The notes beneath the pieces are model-generated. The model did no database searches and had not been told where the DNA came from. It saw nothing but the letters and a program-made list of their open reading frames with translations. This document shows positions 16,954 through 26,016 of a stretch of DNA of 64,000 nucleotides, in pieces (position 1 is the stretch's first letter; each line of letters starts with the position of its first letter). The position numbers and the translations under genes were made by a program. Where the stretch lies: positions 1 to 64,000 of the forward strand of contig JAGAWQ010000004.1 in the NCBI GenBank assembly GCA_017941345.1. The letters are read 5' to 3'. Origin of the DNA: Prevotella sp. Its GTDB lineage: Bacteria; Bacteroidota; Bacteroidia; Bacteroidales; Bacteroidaceae.

Positions 16954-17979
16954 TTATTTCAGCTCAGCGAGGTACTTGATGGTGCGAACCATCTGAGAAG
17001 TGTAAGAGTTCTCATTGTCATACCAAGCAACAACCTGTACGAGAGAGTTGCCGTCACCGATCTTAGAAACCATGGTCTGGTTAGCGTCGAACAGTGAACC
17101 GAACTTCATACCGATGATGTCTGAAGAAACCAGCTTCTCCTCGGTGTAGCCGAAGCTCTCGTTGGTGGCAGCCTTCATAGCAGCGTTGATACCCTCAACA
17201 GTTACCTCACCCTTAACAACAGCGTGCAGGATAGTGGTAGAACCTGTAGGAGTCGGAACGCGCTGGGCAGCACCAATCAGCTTACCGTTCAGCTCAGGGA
17301 TAACGAGACCGATAGCCTTAGCAGCACCAGTTGAGTTAGGAACGATGTTCTGAGCACCGGCACGAGCGCGCTGAACATCACCCTTGCGCTGAGGACCGTC
17401 CAGAATCATCTGGTCGCCAGTGTAAGCGTGTACGGTGGTCATGATACCGCTCTGGATGGGAGCGAAATCGTTCAGAGCCTTGGTCATAGGAGCCAGACAG
17501 TTAGTGGTGCAAGAAGCAGCGCTGATAACAGTGTCAGCAGGAGTCAGAGTCTTGTGGTTAACATTGTAAACGATGGTGGGCAGGTCGTTGCCAGCAGGAG
17601 CTGAGATAACAACCTTCTTGGCACCAGCCTGGATGTGGGCAGAAGCCTTCTCCTTAGAAGTATAGAAACCTGTGCACTCCAGAACAACGTCTACGTCCAG
17701 CTTGCCCCAAGGCAGCTCAGCAGCGTTAGGAATAGCATAGATTGTGATCTTCTTACCATCAACAACGATGAAGTCCTCACCAGCCTCAACAGTGTGCTTG
17801 TTCTCACCGAACTTGCCACAGAAACCACCCTGAGCGGTGTCATACTTCAACAGGTGAGCCAGCATCTTGGGGCTGGTCAAGTCGTTGATTGCTACTACCT
17901 CATAACCTTCAGCCTCGAACATCTGACGGAAAGCGAGGCGACCGATACGGCCGAAACCGTTAATTGCTACTTTTGTCAT
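16954..17979 (-). CDS. gapA: Glyceraldehyde-3-phosphate dehydrogenase
   Basis: A glycolytic enzyme oxidising glyceraldehyde 3-phosphate with NAD and phosphate. The 341-residue protein shows the N-terminal Rossmann motif [16 protein letters not shown], the adenine-site Asp of INDLTS, the catalytic Cys in [12 protein letters not shown] (about residue 157), the phosphate-site region [13 protein letters not shown] and the C-terminal [12 protein letters not shown]. Asp in INDL fits NAD rather than NADP preference. It is monocistronic, with its own -7 element (18076-18083) and terminator. Codon use is highly biased, as expected for an abundant protein. Confidence 0.97.
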   Translation of the reverse strand: MTKVAINGFGRIGRLAFRQMFEAEGYEVVAINDLTSPKMLAHLLKYDTAQGGFCGKFGENKHTVEAGEDFIVVDGKKITIYAIPNAAELPWGKLDVDVVLECTGFYTSKEKASAHIQAGAKKVVISAPAGNDLPTIVYNVNHKTLTPADTVISAASCTTNCLAPMTKALNDFAPIQSGIMTTVHAYTGDQMILDGPQRKGDVQRARAGAQNIVPNSTGAAKAIGLVIPELNGKLIGAAQRVPTPTGSTTILHAVVKGEVTVEGINAAMKAATNESFGYTEEKLVSSDIIGMKFGSLFDANQTMVSKIGDGNSLVQVVAWYDNENSYTSQMVRTIKYLAELK

Positions 17980-18075
17980 AATTACTAATTAACTTTTAAT
18001 ATAAAATTGGGTTATAATTATCTCTCTTTTTCTAAAAATTGATGTTCTAACAACACTTTTTCTTAATTTCGTGTG

Positions 18076-18083
18076 CAAAGTTA
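18076..18083 (-). promoter_or_regulatory. -7 element (TAACTTTG) of gapA
   Basis: It matches TAnnTTTG and gives a leader of about 90 bases before the gapA start at 17979. It is divergent from the mscL promoter. Confidence 0.65.
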
Positions 18084-18095
18084 CAAAAAAATATC

Positions 18096-18103
18096 TATAT
18101 TTG
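18096..18103 (+). promoter_or_regulatory. -7 element (TATATTTG) of mscL
   Basis: It matches TAnnTTTG and implies a leader of about 135 AT-rich bases before the mscL ATG at 18245. No recognised riboswitch structure was seen in the leader. Confidence 0.6.
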
Positions 18104-18244
18104 CATCAGAAATCTATCTTAATTTAGATTAAAGAATAGACATTAAGCATTAAAAATGAGATAAATCAAGGACGTAAGTCCAAGATTGTAAAACGCAGTT
18201 AGCAAATTTAACATTCAATATTAACAATTAAAAATTAAAGTATT

Positions 18245-18631
18245 ATGGGATTTATTAAGGAATTCAAAGAGTTTGCCATGAAGGGCAACGTGATGGACAT
18301 GGCAGTCGGTGTAATCATCGGTGGTGCCTTCGGTAAGATTGTGACCAGCCTGGTTAACGACATTCTGATGCCGCTGATTGGTATTGTGACGGGCGGTATC
18401 GACTTTACGGGTCTGAAGGCTACTATTGGCGAGGCCAACATCACCTATGGCCAGTTCATCCAGAACGTCATCGACTTCATCATCGTCGCTTTCTGTATCT
18501 TCATGATGCTGAAGGCCATCAACAAGTTGAACCGCAAGAAGGAAGAGCCCGCTCCAGAGCCCGAGGCTCCCAAAGGTCCTACGCAGGAAGAGCTGCTGGC
18601 TGAGATTCGCGACCTGCTGAAGCAGAAATAA
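18245..18631 (+). CDS. mscL: Large-conductance mechanosensitive channel
   Basis: The 128-residue MscL protein opens under membrane tension to release solutes during osmotic downshock. The N-terminal [20 protein letters not shown] amphipathic helix and first pore helix ([20 protein letters not shown]), the periplasmic loop, the second TM helix ([19 protein letters not shown]) and a C-terminal bundle after a Pro/Glu-rich linker are all present. Length is typical. It stands alone between its promoter and a strong terminator at 18659. Confidence 0.97.
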   Translation: MGFIKEFKEFAMKGNVMDMAVGVIIGGAFGKIVTSLVNDILMPLIGIVTGGIDFTGLKATIGEANITYGQFIQNVIDFIIVAFCIFMMLKAINKLNRKKEEPAPEPEAPKGPTQEELLAEIRDLLKQK

Positions 18632-18658
18632 ATCAAGAAATCACACCTATTATTATAG

Positions 18659-18696
18659 ATAAGGTAGCCTAAAGTTTGGCTACCTTATATTTTTTG
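18659..18696 (+). terminator. mscL intrinsic terminator
   Basis: An 11-bp perfect stem (18659-18669 with 18678-18688) and an 8-base loop, followed by a run of T residues to 18696. Confidence 0.9.
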
Positions 18697-18698
18697 TA

Positions 18699-18706
18699 TA
18701 ACTTTG
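18699..18706 (+). promoter_or_regulatory. -7 element (TAACTTTG) of the SulP transporter gene
   Basis: It matches TAnnTTTG immediately after the mscL terminator, 30 bases before the SulP start. Confidence 0.65.
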
Positions 18707-18736
18707 CAGCCGTTTTCAGAATAGTACATTTGAAAT

Positions 18737-20443
18737 ATGGATAAATCATTGGATTTCAAGCCGAAACTCGTATCGGCTATCAAGCATTACGACAAAAAGA
18801 CTTTTACGACCGACCTCATGGCCGGCATCATCGTTGGCATTGTGGCGCTGCCTCTGGCCATCGCCTTTGGTATTGCCAGTGGAGTAAGCCCTGAGAAGGG
18901 TATCATCACCGCAATTGTAGCAGGACTCATGATTTCTGTGTTTGGCGGCAGCAAGGTACAGATTGGCGGACCTACGGGTGCTTTTATCATCATCGTCTAC
19001 GGTATTATCCAGCAATATGGCATGCAGGGACTGACCATCGCCACGCTGATGGCTGGCGTGTTCCTCATCCTGTTAGGCGTATTGCGACTGGGCACCATCA
19101 TCAAGTACATCCCCTACCCCATCGTGGTCGGTTTCACCAGCGGTATCGCCGTCACGATATTCACCACTCAGGTGAAAGACTTGCTGGGCATGCAGATGGA
19201 CCACGTGCCAAGCGATTTCATCGAGAAGTGGGGCGCCTATATATATAATATAGGTACGATAGACGGGTGGTCAGCTTTGGTTGGCATTGCCAGCGTCGTG
19301 CTCATCGCCTCGTGGCCCATGCTGGCTCGTATGTTCCACCTCGCCCCTCTGAAGTCGCTCCCCGGCTCACTGGTAGCCATCATCGTGATGACCATCGCAG
19401 CCCTGCTGCTGAAGGAGTATGCCGGAGTGACCAGCATTGAGACCATTGGCGACCGCTTCAGCATCAACTCCACGCTGCCTGGAGCTGTAGTTCCCGAACT
19501 GTCGTGGGAGGTCATCAAGAGTCTGGTAGGCCCCGCAGTCACCATCGCTGTGTTGGGAGCCATCGAGAGTCTGCTGTCGGCAACGGTAGCTGATGGTGTC
19601 ATTGGCGACCATCATAACTCCAATACCGAGTTGATAGGACAAGGTATCGCCAACATCGCATCGCCGCTGTTTGGCGGTATTCCCGCAACAGGAGCCATCG
19701 CCCGCACCATGACGAACATCAACAATGGCGGACGAACCCCCGTGGCAGGCATCGTACACGCTGTAGTGCAGCTGATTATCTTCCTGTTCCTCATGCCTCT
19801 GGCGCAATATATCCCTATGGCTTGTCTGGCTGGCGTACTGGTTGTAGTGAGCTACGGCATGAGTGGATGGCGCTCGTTTATGGCCATGACGCGTCGCAAT
19901 CCGAAGAGCGATGTCACGGTATTGTTGCTGACATTCTTCCTGACCATCATCTTCGACCTGACGGTAGCCATCGAGTTCGGACTCATCTGTGCCTGTCTAC
20001 TGTTCATGCGTCGTATGGCTGAAACCACCGAAGTTCATGCCATCTTCAACGAGATTGACCTGAACGAGGACGCTGACATGGAGCGTGGTAATCTAGAGCA
20101 CCTGACTATTCCCAAAGATGTAGAGGTGTACGAAATCAACGGCCCATACTTCTTCGGAGCCGGTAACCGTTTCGAGGACATCATGGCCCGCTATGGTCAT
20201 CACCCCAAGGTACGTATTATCCGCATGCGCAAGGTTCCGTTCATCGACTCCACCGGCCTGCACAATCTGGAGAACATGTGTCACATGTGTCAGAAAGAGG
20301 GCATCACCGTCGTGCTGTCAGGTGTCAACCCCACTGTCGAGGCAGTGCTCCGTCGCAACAACTTCGAACAGCTGTTAGGCGAAGACAACATCTGTAATCA
20401 CATCGACCTGGCTTTGGCAAGAGCCAAAGAACTCATCAGTTAG
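18737..20443 (+). CDS. SulP/SLC26-family inorganic anion transporter with STAS domain
   Basis: A 568-residue inner-membrane transporter. The N-terminal Sulfate_transp core has about 10-12 hydrophobic segments, starting with TTDLMAGIIVGIVALPLAIA and including QIGGPTGAFIIIVYGI and the IPATGAIARTMTNINNGGRT loop. The C-terminal STAS domain (about residues 450-560) contains VPFIDSTGLHNLENM, with the Ser that is phosphorylated in some STAS proteins. Family substrates include sulfate, bicarbonate and dicarboxylates; this one cannot be assigned. It is monocistronic, with its own promoter and terminator. Confidence 0.92.
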   Translation: MDKSLDFKPKLVSAIKHYDKKTFTTDLMAGIIVGIVALPLAIAFGIASGVSPEKGIITAIVAGLMISVFGGSKVQIGGPTGAFIIIVYGIIQQYGMQGLTIATLMAGVFLILLGVLRLGTIIKYIPYPIVVGFTSGIAVTIFTTQVKDLLGMQMDHVPSDFIEKWGAYIYNIGTIDGWSALVGIASVVLIASWPMLARMFHLAPLKSLPGSLVAIIVMTIAALLLKEYAGVTSIETIGDRFSINSTLPGAVVPELSWEVIKSLVGPAVTIAVLGAIESLLSATVADGVIGDHHNSNTELIGQGIANIASPLFGGIPATGAIARTMTNINNGGRTPVAGIVHAVVQLIIFLFLMPLAQYIPMACLAGVLVVVSYGMSGWRSFMAMTRRNPKSDVTVLLLTFFLTIIFDLTVAIEFGLICACLLFMRRMAETTEVHAIFNEIDLNEDADMERGNLEHLTIPKDVEVYEINGPYFFGAGNRFEDIMARYGHHPKVRIIRMRKVPFIDSTGLHNLENMCHMCQKEGITVVLSGVNPTVEAVLRRNNFEQLLGEDNICNHIDLALARAKELIS

Positions 20444-20445
20444 CC

Positions 20446-20479
20446 CAACAAAAAGAGCCCACAAGGCTCTTTTTTTGTT
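20446..20479 (+). terminator. SulP gene intrinsic terminator
   Basis: A stem of AAAAAGAGCC with its complement around loop CACAA, followed by seven T residues, directly after the stop codon. Confidence 0.85.
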
Positions 20480-20784
20480 GTCAGCTTATTCTATACACCA
20501 CATCATATAAAACTCATAATAAGTTCATATAAAACTTATAAGTAGTCCATAAACAATAAAGGACTAACTCCTGTTTACCTCCTATCGTTGTCCCATCGTT
20601 GTCCCATCGTTGTCCCATCGTTGTCCCATCGTTGTCCCATTATATATCGAACAACAATAGTACATCTATCGATTATCAATAGGACATAAATATGAATTAA
20701 ATATGGATTAGATGCGAGTTGGATTAGAGTTAGACTGGAGATAAATATGAATGGAATAGGAGACGAATATGAGAAAACACTACG
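20480..20784. other. Non-coding AT-rich stretch with short direct repeats
   Basis: No convincing gene is seen. It holds two near-identical CATATAAAACT(C/T)ATAA words (about 20509-20542), five tandem 11-bp units (20585-20639) and a purine-rich, ATG-like low-complexity stretch (20690-20780). Short leftward frames across it only translate the repeat. Confidence 0.6.
20585..20639. repeat. Five exact tandem copies of an 11-bp unit
   Basis: The unit TCGTTGTCCCA is repeated five times without change. Eleven bp is about one helical turn, so copies face one side of the DNA. Protein binding or slippage-prone copy number are both possible. Confidence 0.8.
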
Positions 20785-20827
20785 GAAAGACGGAAGTACT
20801 GACTGACATTCAGTTCTTCCGTCTTTC
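20785..20827 (-). terminator. Long hairpin, probable terminator of the fimbrillin operon
   Basis: The stem pairs 20785-20796 perfectly with 20816-20827 and continues inward with one mismatch and five more pairs. It follows the last gene of the leftward fimbrillin operon by 25 bases. The T-run on the minus side is weak, so termination is likely but not certain. Confidence 0.55.
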
Positions 20828-20852
20828 TGCATCCACATGCTGTTGGCATCGG

Positions 20853-21476
20853 TCAGCGCCTGACGTTAATGTCTATCTCTTGTCTTGTTCGTGAGTCATA
20901 CTGATTGTCTCGCGTCTTATAGTTACCAGGGCGTCCGTCAACAGTTATGCGAAGACTATTTGCCCACAAAAGACTTCCTGCTGCCACTCCAACGCCACAG
21001 GCGGCTAAACCTGCTCCCATTCCTTTATAATGCCCAGCAGCATTAGAACGATTAGAAATAGACAAATAGTAGATACCCGTTCCTAATAGACCAGCACCAA
21101 TTGTACAACCTATGACTCCTATGGCAACAGCTTTCCGTTTATATGTAGCAGGTCTCTGGATTGTAGCATCCATCTTTAACAAAGATTTGTCGTTATACTT
21201 CTGCGACCCGTCATTCTGATTGTTTGGCATGTAGAGATTTGTAGCTTCCGACAAATTCACTTTCTTTCCGTTCTGATAATTGATAGCTGATGCATCAGAG
21301 CGGTTCATCACGTAGCTGGAACCTTTCAGGTTGTCCCACTTCTTGTAAGTAAACTCCGAAGAGGTGAGTTCCACAACTCGACAAATAATCGTCGAACCGT
21401 CTTTCTTCACAATAACATCCTGTGCGAATATACTAGTTGAGCATAGGAACAGGGAAAGAATCAAAAACTGTTTCAC
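20853..21476 (-). CDS. Exported hypothetical protein, last gene of the fimbrillin-type operon
   Basis: With a GTG start at 21476 the protein has 207 residues and a clean signal peptide (VKQFLILSLFLCSTSIFAQ). A longer frame to 21587 would overlap the preceding gene and put the signal peptide inside. The segment DVIVKKDGSTIICRVVEL, then YKKWDNLKGSSYVMNRSD and INYQNGKK, is a small beta domain seen repeatedly in Bacteroidetes exported proteins. A hydrophobic Gly-rich region (AVAIGVIGCTIGAGLLGTGI and a second one) follows. Function is unknown. Context suggests it belongs to the surface structure made by the two fimbrillin-like genes. Confidence 0.65.
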   Translation of the reverse strand: MKQFLILSLFLCSTSIFAQDVIVKKDGSTIICRVVELTSSEFTYKKWDNLKGSSYVMNRSDASAINYQNGKKVNLSEATNLYMPNNQNDGSQKYNDKSLLKMDATIQRPATYKRKAVAIGVIGCTIGAGLLGTGIYYLSISNRSNAAGHYKGMGAGLAACGVGVAAGSLLWANSLRITVDGRPGNYKTRDNQYDSRTRQEIDINVRR

Positions 21477-21546
21477 GTTAATTAGAGCCGAGTATTCTGA
21501 GTGCAACGGGACAAGAAGAATATAAATTCCGTATATAACCAAATTG

Positions 21547-22449
21547 TTAATCCTTTTCCCAGGGATTGATTTGTCCACCAAAGACAATAAGTTCAGACGA
21601 AGAGTCTGGCTTGCGCTGTATAGTCAGTACCTTTTCAACGCCAGATGTTAGAATTTCGTCGGAGTTGAATTCCACGTTCATTTCATGACCATCAACAGTA
21701 GATACCATATAGACTTTGTTGGAAGGTAATATTTGAGGTGGAATAACTGCATAGTATGTATTCTTGTCCTCTGAAGCACACCACATATCAACCATCCCTC
21801 GCTTACCATTACTAGAAGAGACATAAGAGTCTGTATTCATATTTGACGATAGAGTCAGGGACACATCTTTTAGAACGACCTTGCTGACATGGCCTTGCAG
21901 ATTGTCACCTAATACCTTTACACAGACTCGGCTCATGCGATGTTTTAAGGCAATGGTTACATTCATGGATGATGTAAGCGCAGCGAATGCCGTACAGAAA
22001 TCACTTTTAGCTAAATTCTCAGCCGAAGCCTGATTGCTATTGACGGTAAACTCCATCTGCCTTCCTGCAGCAGACATATAAGGATAAATGGCATAATATG
22101 CCAACTGTTTTGTCAGCGGCTTGGATATGGAATTGCCAACTGACAGAAAACGACTGCCGTCCCATTGATAGCGCATATTGTCAGCATAATTCCCATATTC
22201 CTGCAGATTGAGATTGCCTACGGACTCCACTGCAAATATTCCCAATTCATCGCCGCGCAGGAACGACCAATTGTGGCCAGATGAACCTTGATAGTCGCTT
22301 ACGGCCACGTTGAAACTGACTTGTCCTGTTGATGATGTGTCGCCGCCTGTTATTCGGGGCCCGTCGTCATTGTCACCACCACCGCCACATGCGGGCAGCA
22401 TGCTGGCGATGATGACGATGATAGCGTAATGAAAGAAACTCTTTTTCAT
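21547..22449 (-). CDS. Fimbrillin-like lipoprotein (Mfa-like)
   Basis: The 300-residue protein has a lipoprotein signal ending in the lipobox-like LPAC at about residue 21, followed by a Gly/Asp-rich linker. The body reads like the fimbrillin family: GDELGIFAV near the N-terminus, YAIYPYMSA, ALKHRMSRVCVKVLG, a YYAVIPPQ strand and a terminal INPWEKD. These lipoproteins form subunits or tips of short fimbriae after outer-membrane export and cleavage. It lies 16 bases downstream of a larger fimbrillin-like gene in the same operon. Confidence 0.8.
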   Translation of the reverse strand: MKKSFFHYAIIVIIASMLPACGGGGDNDDGPRITGGDTSSTGQVSFNVAVSDYQGSSGHNWSFLRGDELGIFAVESVGNLNLQEYGNYADNMRYQWDGSRFLSVGNSISKPLTKQLAYYAIYPYMSAAGRQMEFTVNSNQASAENLAKSDFCTAFAALTSSMNVTIALKHRMSRVCVKVLGDNLQGHVSKVVLKDVSLTLSSNMNTDSYVSSSNGKRGMVDMWCASEDKNTYYAVIPPQILPSNKVYMVSTVDGHEMNVEFNSDEILTSGVEKVLTIQRKPDSSSELIVFGGQINPWEKD

Positions 22450-22465
22450 ACGAAAACCATCTTTG

Positions 22466-24004
22466 TTACTTTTTGTTGGCTATTGCTGAACCGCCCCACG
22501 GTGTACTTAGCGTTGGGCATAATGCTCCACTCCTTCGCGGGCTTGATGAGGACGGGGCCTCCACATAGTCACTGAATCCGTCTTGATCTTTAAACACTCG
22601 GAAAGCGTTCACATCCATGAGGTCGTTATATGTGTCACCTGTTTTGGATATCATAACAAAGGCTCTATACATATTGCTGATGCCAGTAGAGGTCTTGGTG
22701 CCGGAAATAACTGTTGCCGTTTTGTATTCTATCTGATCGTTATTCTTTCCTGCTGTTATACCTGTAGTGTTAAAGCACGCCGTAAAATGGTTATTACTGC
22801 CACATATATAGGCCGTCTCTGACTGTTCATAAGAGGTATGGGTTACATTACTATTCTCATCCACATAGTATTCGGCTATTTCAATGCTTAGCGTGTTAGA
22901 ACTTGAATTCTGATTGAAGAAATTAAAGAGAGACGGGTTAGTAATATGTCCAGGCTCATAGCCTCCACCTGTGCCATTCTGATAGTCTGAACAATAGACA
23001 GTAGACGACGGGGCAAACAAGATGGCACCTTTGCCTGTAGTAATGTTGAGATCAGGAGGAGTAGTTCCTGTATAGAGAGGGATATATTGCCCCATTTTCT
23101 CTTGTAGTTCGTAGGGTACAACATTTGCAGGCACAGACCCCTCTTCCTGCCACGGATTGATGTCTCCTTTGAAATTGATAGTGCCATTCTCTGTATATTC
23201 TCCAGTCAGTGTTGTCTGCTTGCCGCTATTCAGAGTCATTTCATAATCGAACGATGCATAATCAACTTCTCCATCTGTCGTAATCTCGAGCAAAGTCATA
23301 TTGGCAGGAATATTTTGTGGTGCCACCACTGCTACAAAGACATTTTTCGACTCCTCGAACATCAAGACATCCCTGACACTATTGTCTTGACTCTGGAACT
23401 TGGTGGTCTGCATATTGATTGCAGTTGTTGTCAAGACATTCTTCAGTTTGACGGAGACCCGCTTGTTGGCCAAAGCACTGCCCGTCAGCCTTACCATTAC
23501 CCGGCTCAACACATGGTCAAAAGTCAGATTTACTGACTGACTATTTGTCGCGTCTGCTGAACCTATACACAAGTCGCTGGCAGTATAGTCAGCATGTGTA
23601 CTTTGGTTGGTTCTGACGGTGAAGGAAAGGTTGCCTGTATTGGTGAAAGATGCTGAGTATGGATATACTGCATAATAAGCCAGTCCATTCCCGTTGTTGG
23701 GAAGACTGATGCTAGTTCCTGAAGCCGTAAAGCTGCCTCCAGAGTAGTGGTAAGACACATTGTCAGCATAGTTGCCCGACGATTTTAATGTGTTGTTAGC
23801 CTGTACCGCCCACACGCCAATCTGGTCTCCTGTTTCAAACGAAGTCTCCGTGGCGCGGGTAGTCTCCTCTCCGAATGACGCACTGAAGGTGACGGCCCTG
23901 GACGTTGGTTCTGAACCTGTATTTGTTAACAACTCATCAGCTTCCTGCGAACAGGATACTGCCAGCATGGCACATGCAGACAGAAGGATTACCCTTGTTT
24001 TCAT
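22466..24004 (-). CDS. Fimbrillin-family lipoprotein with extra C-terminal domain
   Basis: A 512-residue protein with a lipobox (AMLAVSC at about residue 18). An N-terminal Mfa-like domain shows FETGDQIGVWAV, LAYYAVYPYSAS, LTFDHVLSRVMVRLTG, VFVAVVAPQNI and GDINPWQEE. A second domain of about 200 residues follows, with no known name to me. The same W-A-V, Y-A-x-Y-P and INPW landmarks recur in the downstream gene, so the two are paralogous. It is the first gene of the operon, with a -7 element at 24040-24047 and a 22-bp palindrome upstream. The last 25 residues are Ser/Pro/Arg-rich and may reflect a late frameshift. Confidence 0.8.
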   Translation of the reverse strand: MKTRVILLSACAMLAVSCSQEADELLTNTGSEPTSRAVTFSASFGEETTRATETSFETGDQIGVWAVQANNTLKSSGNYADNVSYHYSGGSFTASGTSISLPNNGNGLAYYAVYPYSASFTNTGNLSFTVRTNQSTHADYTASDLCIGSADATNSQSVNLTFDHVLSRVMVRLTGSALANKRVSVKLKNVLTTTAINMQTTKFQSQDNSVRDVLMFEESKNVFVAVVAPQNIPANMTLLEITTDGEVDYASFDYEMTLNSGKQTTLTGEYTENGTINFKGDINPWQEEGSVPANVVPYELQEKMGQYIPLYTGTTPPDLNITTGKGAILFAPSSTVYCSDYQNGTGGGYEPGHITNPSLFNFFNQNSSSNTLSIEIAEYYVDENSNVTHTSYEQSETAYICGSNNHFTACFNTTGITAGKNNDQIEYKTATVISGTKTSTGISNMYRAFVMISKTGDTYNDLMDVNAFRVFKDQDGFSDYVEAPSSSSPRRSGALCPTLSTPWGGSAIANKK

Positions 24005-24039
24005 ACCTTACAATTTTACGTTAATAGATATTCTGCTTG

Positions 24040-24047
24040 CAAAGGTA
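24040..24047 (-). promoter_or_regulatory. -7 element (TACCTTTG) of the fimbrillin-type operon
   Basis: It matches TAnnTTTG on the minus strand, about 35 bases before the fimbrillin start. The palindrome at 24068-24089 is centred 31.5 bp upstream. Confidence 0.7.
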
Positions 24048-24067
24048 GTGCTTTCATTGAAATATGG

Positions 24068-24089
24068 AAATAGCGGTTTTCCGCCATTT
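24068..24089. promoter_or_regulatory. Operator-like palindrome A (core CGGTTTTCCG)
   Basis: The sequence is AAATAG-CGGTTTTCCG-CCATTT, a 22-bp near-perfect palindrome with one mismatch. Its counterparts lie at 34767-34788 and 36541-36562. It is proposed as a binding site for the LuxR-type regulator encoded at 36910. Confidence 0.65.
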
Positions 24090-24126
24090 TTTATTTCCAG
24101 TTTATGGTGGATTCATTTTCTTTTCT

Positions 24127-24134
24127 TACCTTTG
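24127..24134 (+). promoter_or_regulatory. -7 element (TACCTTTG) of the 24154 gene
   Basis: It matches TAnnTTTG, 19 bases before the ATG at 24154. It excludes the longer in-frame start at 24064. Confidence 0.65.
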
Positions 24135-24153
24135 CAACAAAACAGTGTCCATA

Positions 24154-24666
24154 ATGACTATCCGACTATACAGAACCGTTCTCTCTTTGAGAGTGTGGCG
24201 TTGCATTCTCGCTGTGCTGTTGCTCTTCAGTTGTAGTTGCATCCCTGTCTGTGCGCAGCAAGACTGTAAGATAGACCTCGTAGTTATTGCCGACGAGATA
24301 ATCAAAGCCAACAGTTGCGAGCAGAGCGATATTATTATGACGCGTCACGGAATGAAGAAAGGTTCCCTGGGTTTCACTACCGATTTCAAATTCTATGAGA
24401 TGCAGTGTGATTCAGCATGGTATGCTGCCGAAGTCTATCCGATGAAAGATAATGCCCGAGGAGTCAGCAAGATACATTTCATCTCCAACTACAATGCCAA
24501 TGCCGTTGTCCAATCCTTGCTGGCGCGTGGCTACACTTACGAAGAATACCAACCTGTGATGTCATACGTCAGCGGTTGGTATTCACAAAAGGGTGTAAGG
24601 GTAGACTTCGAACTGTTCCCTAATGGCGGCCCTCGCTATGAGGTGACGTTCTATGTGGAGCGATAA
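24154..24666 (+). CDS. Exported hypothetical protein
   Basis: A 170-residue protein with an N-terminal hydrophobic signal (CILAVLLLFSCSCIPVCAQ). The mature part begins QDCKIDLVVIADEIIKANSC and ends in beta-rich sequence (VDFELFPNGGPRYEVTFYVE). I do not recognise the family. It is divergent from the fimbrillin operon and shares its control region with palindrome A. It converges on the last gene of the ten-gene operon with 17 bases between the stop codons. Confidence 0.65.
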   Translation: MTIRLYRTVLSLRVWRCILAVLLLFSCSCIPVCAQQDCKIDLVVIADEIIKANSCEQSDIIMTRHGMKKGSLGFTTDFKFYEMQCDSAWYAAEVYPMKDNARGVSKIHFISNYNANAVVQSLLARGYTYEEYQPVMSYVSGWYSQKGVRVDFELFPNGGPRYEVTFYVER

Positions 24667-24683
24667 TCTATAGTTATACCTCC

Positions 24684-25955
24684 TCAATAGTATGTGATAG
24701 TTCTTGTCTCAACACCCCGGTTGCTCTTGCGTTTTGTCCAGTTGCCTATTTCGTCTTTCTCGAGGATAGTATAGGTGAAAGTGTGTTGTTCGGCAGTCGT
24801 TCCTTCATCGTCACCCATCTCAGGGTAGATCTCCAGAATCTCCTTTTTAACATAGCCGTCAGCATCATATGTTAGAGTTTGTTTAGAACCGTCTTCTTCG
24901 ATAATTGTAGCCAGCCCTTGGGCATTGTATTTGTAGTGTATGCTGCCATAGCCATCTGCCCATCCGTCCTTGATGCGCTTTTGAGCATCGCGGTCAATGC
25001 CTCCTAAGAATACGTCTTTCAACTTTTGTCCGTCTTCTGTCAGCCAGAAGCCGTTCTCGTCAAAAGTATAGGTCTTTGTCCCGTTCTCAGTCTTCCACTT
25101 ACACTCCTTCACTGGCCCGCGGAGGTCGAAGATGCCCAATTCACCACGTCCCGGCTCTGTCTTGTGAGCCTCAGCCACAGGTTCTTCTTGGGTTGTCTCT
25201 TCGGTTGTCTGCTCTTCTGTGACATCGAAGATCTTCCGTCCTTCTTCAGTTAGGTATGATGCTATCTCGCTGACAGGGAAGTAAACCGTATTGAAGATAT
25301 GCATGCTGGTGGCATAATGATATTTGCATCCTTTCTCGTCAGGTACAATCTCACCGCCCATCAAGCTCTCTATGTTTTGTAGCTTCTCTTTTTCCACTCC
25401 CTCGGCATATTTCCTTGCTAGTTCCATCCATTTGTCATCGGGTAGATTATACATCTCGCCCTCCTCCATCTGGTGCTCATCAGAGAGTCTGAATACAACC
25501 TCACGTTCCATCGGGCCACCATTGCCAAAGATACCATCAGAGACATGAAAACAGATGTAATCAGTAGACTGGTAGCCGTTCAGTATTTCCAAGTGGTACT
25601 CACATCCAGGAGTCAAATCCTCTTTGGCAATACCTTTGCGGAATCGCTCTATGTAGTCGTCGCAAACCTCCTGAAGCGTGCCTTCCTTAGGTGCACCTAT
25701 TTGGTCGCCAATTTCCGAGTCAGTAACCAATTGGCGGATAATGCTTACCACTTTAGCCGCTCTCTCGCTTTCACCATCAGGGATGTCAATTTTCAGTGTC
25801 ATTCCGGCAGGTACTCCCTCCAGGCTCTCTGTGGCTTCTTCCTTTTCGTATGTGGAGAAAGTCAAAGGCTCAAATTCTTGCTTTTCTGCCGTACTTTTGC
25901 ATGAAGTCAGCACAAAAGCCATAGCTATTACCATGTAAAAAGACATCTTCTTCAT
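24684..25955 (-). CDS. Lipoprotein of unknown function (RsiV-like N-terminal region)
   Basis: A 423-residue lipoprotein with lipobox FVLTSC (Cys about 19). The first 240 residues (LKIDIPDGESERAAKVVSII, DYICFHVSDGIFGNGGPMER, EVVFRLSDEHQMEEGEMYNL) resemble the DUF4163/DUF3298 fold found in RsiV and related exported proteins. A Glu/Thr-rich linker follows. The C-terminal part has repeated beta-hairpin motifs of YD-repeat type (YTFDENGFW, YKYNAQGLATIIEEDG, LTYDADGYV). It is the last gene of the ten-gene surface operon. Function is unknown. Confidence 0.65.
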   Translation of the reverse strand: MKKMSFYMVIAMAFVLTSCKSTAEKQEFEPLTFSTYEKEEATESLEGVPAGMTLKIDIPDGESERAAKVVSIIRQLVTDSEIGDQIGAPKEGTLQEVCDDYIERFRKGIAKEDLTPGCEYHLEILNGYQSTDYICFHVSDGIFGNGGPMEREVVFRLSDEHQMEEGEMYNLPDDKWMELARKYAEGVEKEKLQNIESLMGGEIVPDEKGCKYHYATSMHIFNTVYFPVSEIASYLTEEGRKIFDVTEEQTTEETTQEEPVAEAHKTEPGRGELGIFDLRGPVKECKWKTENGTKTYTFDENGFWLTEDGQKLKDVFLGGIDRDAQKRIKDGWADGYGSIHYKYNAQGLATIIEEDGSKQTLTYDADGYVKKEILEIYPEMGDDEGTTAEQHTFTYTILEKDEIGNWTKRKSNRGVETRTITYY

Positions 25956-26016
25956 ATTTGTTGATATTTATGTTAACTTATTTGTTCGTAAATTCTTAGT
26001 TATGAAAGTTTCATTA

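Noticed and set aside
20575..20838. An 87-residue leftward frame ending in MGQRWDNDGTT repeats
   Set aside because: It only translates the 11-bp DNA repeat and lies between two terminators without a promoter.
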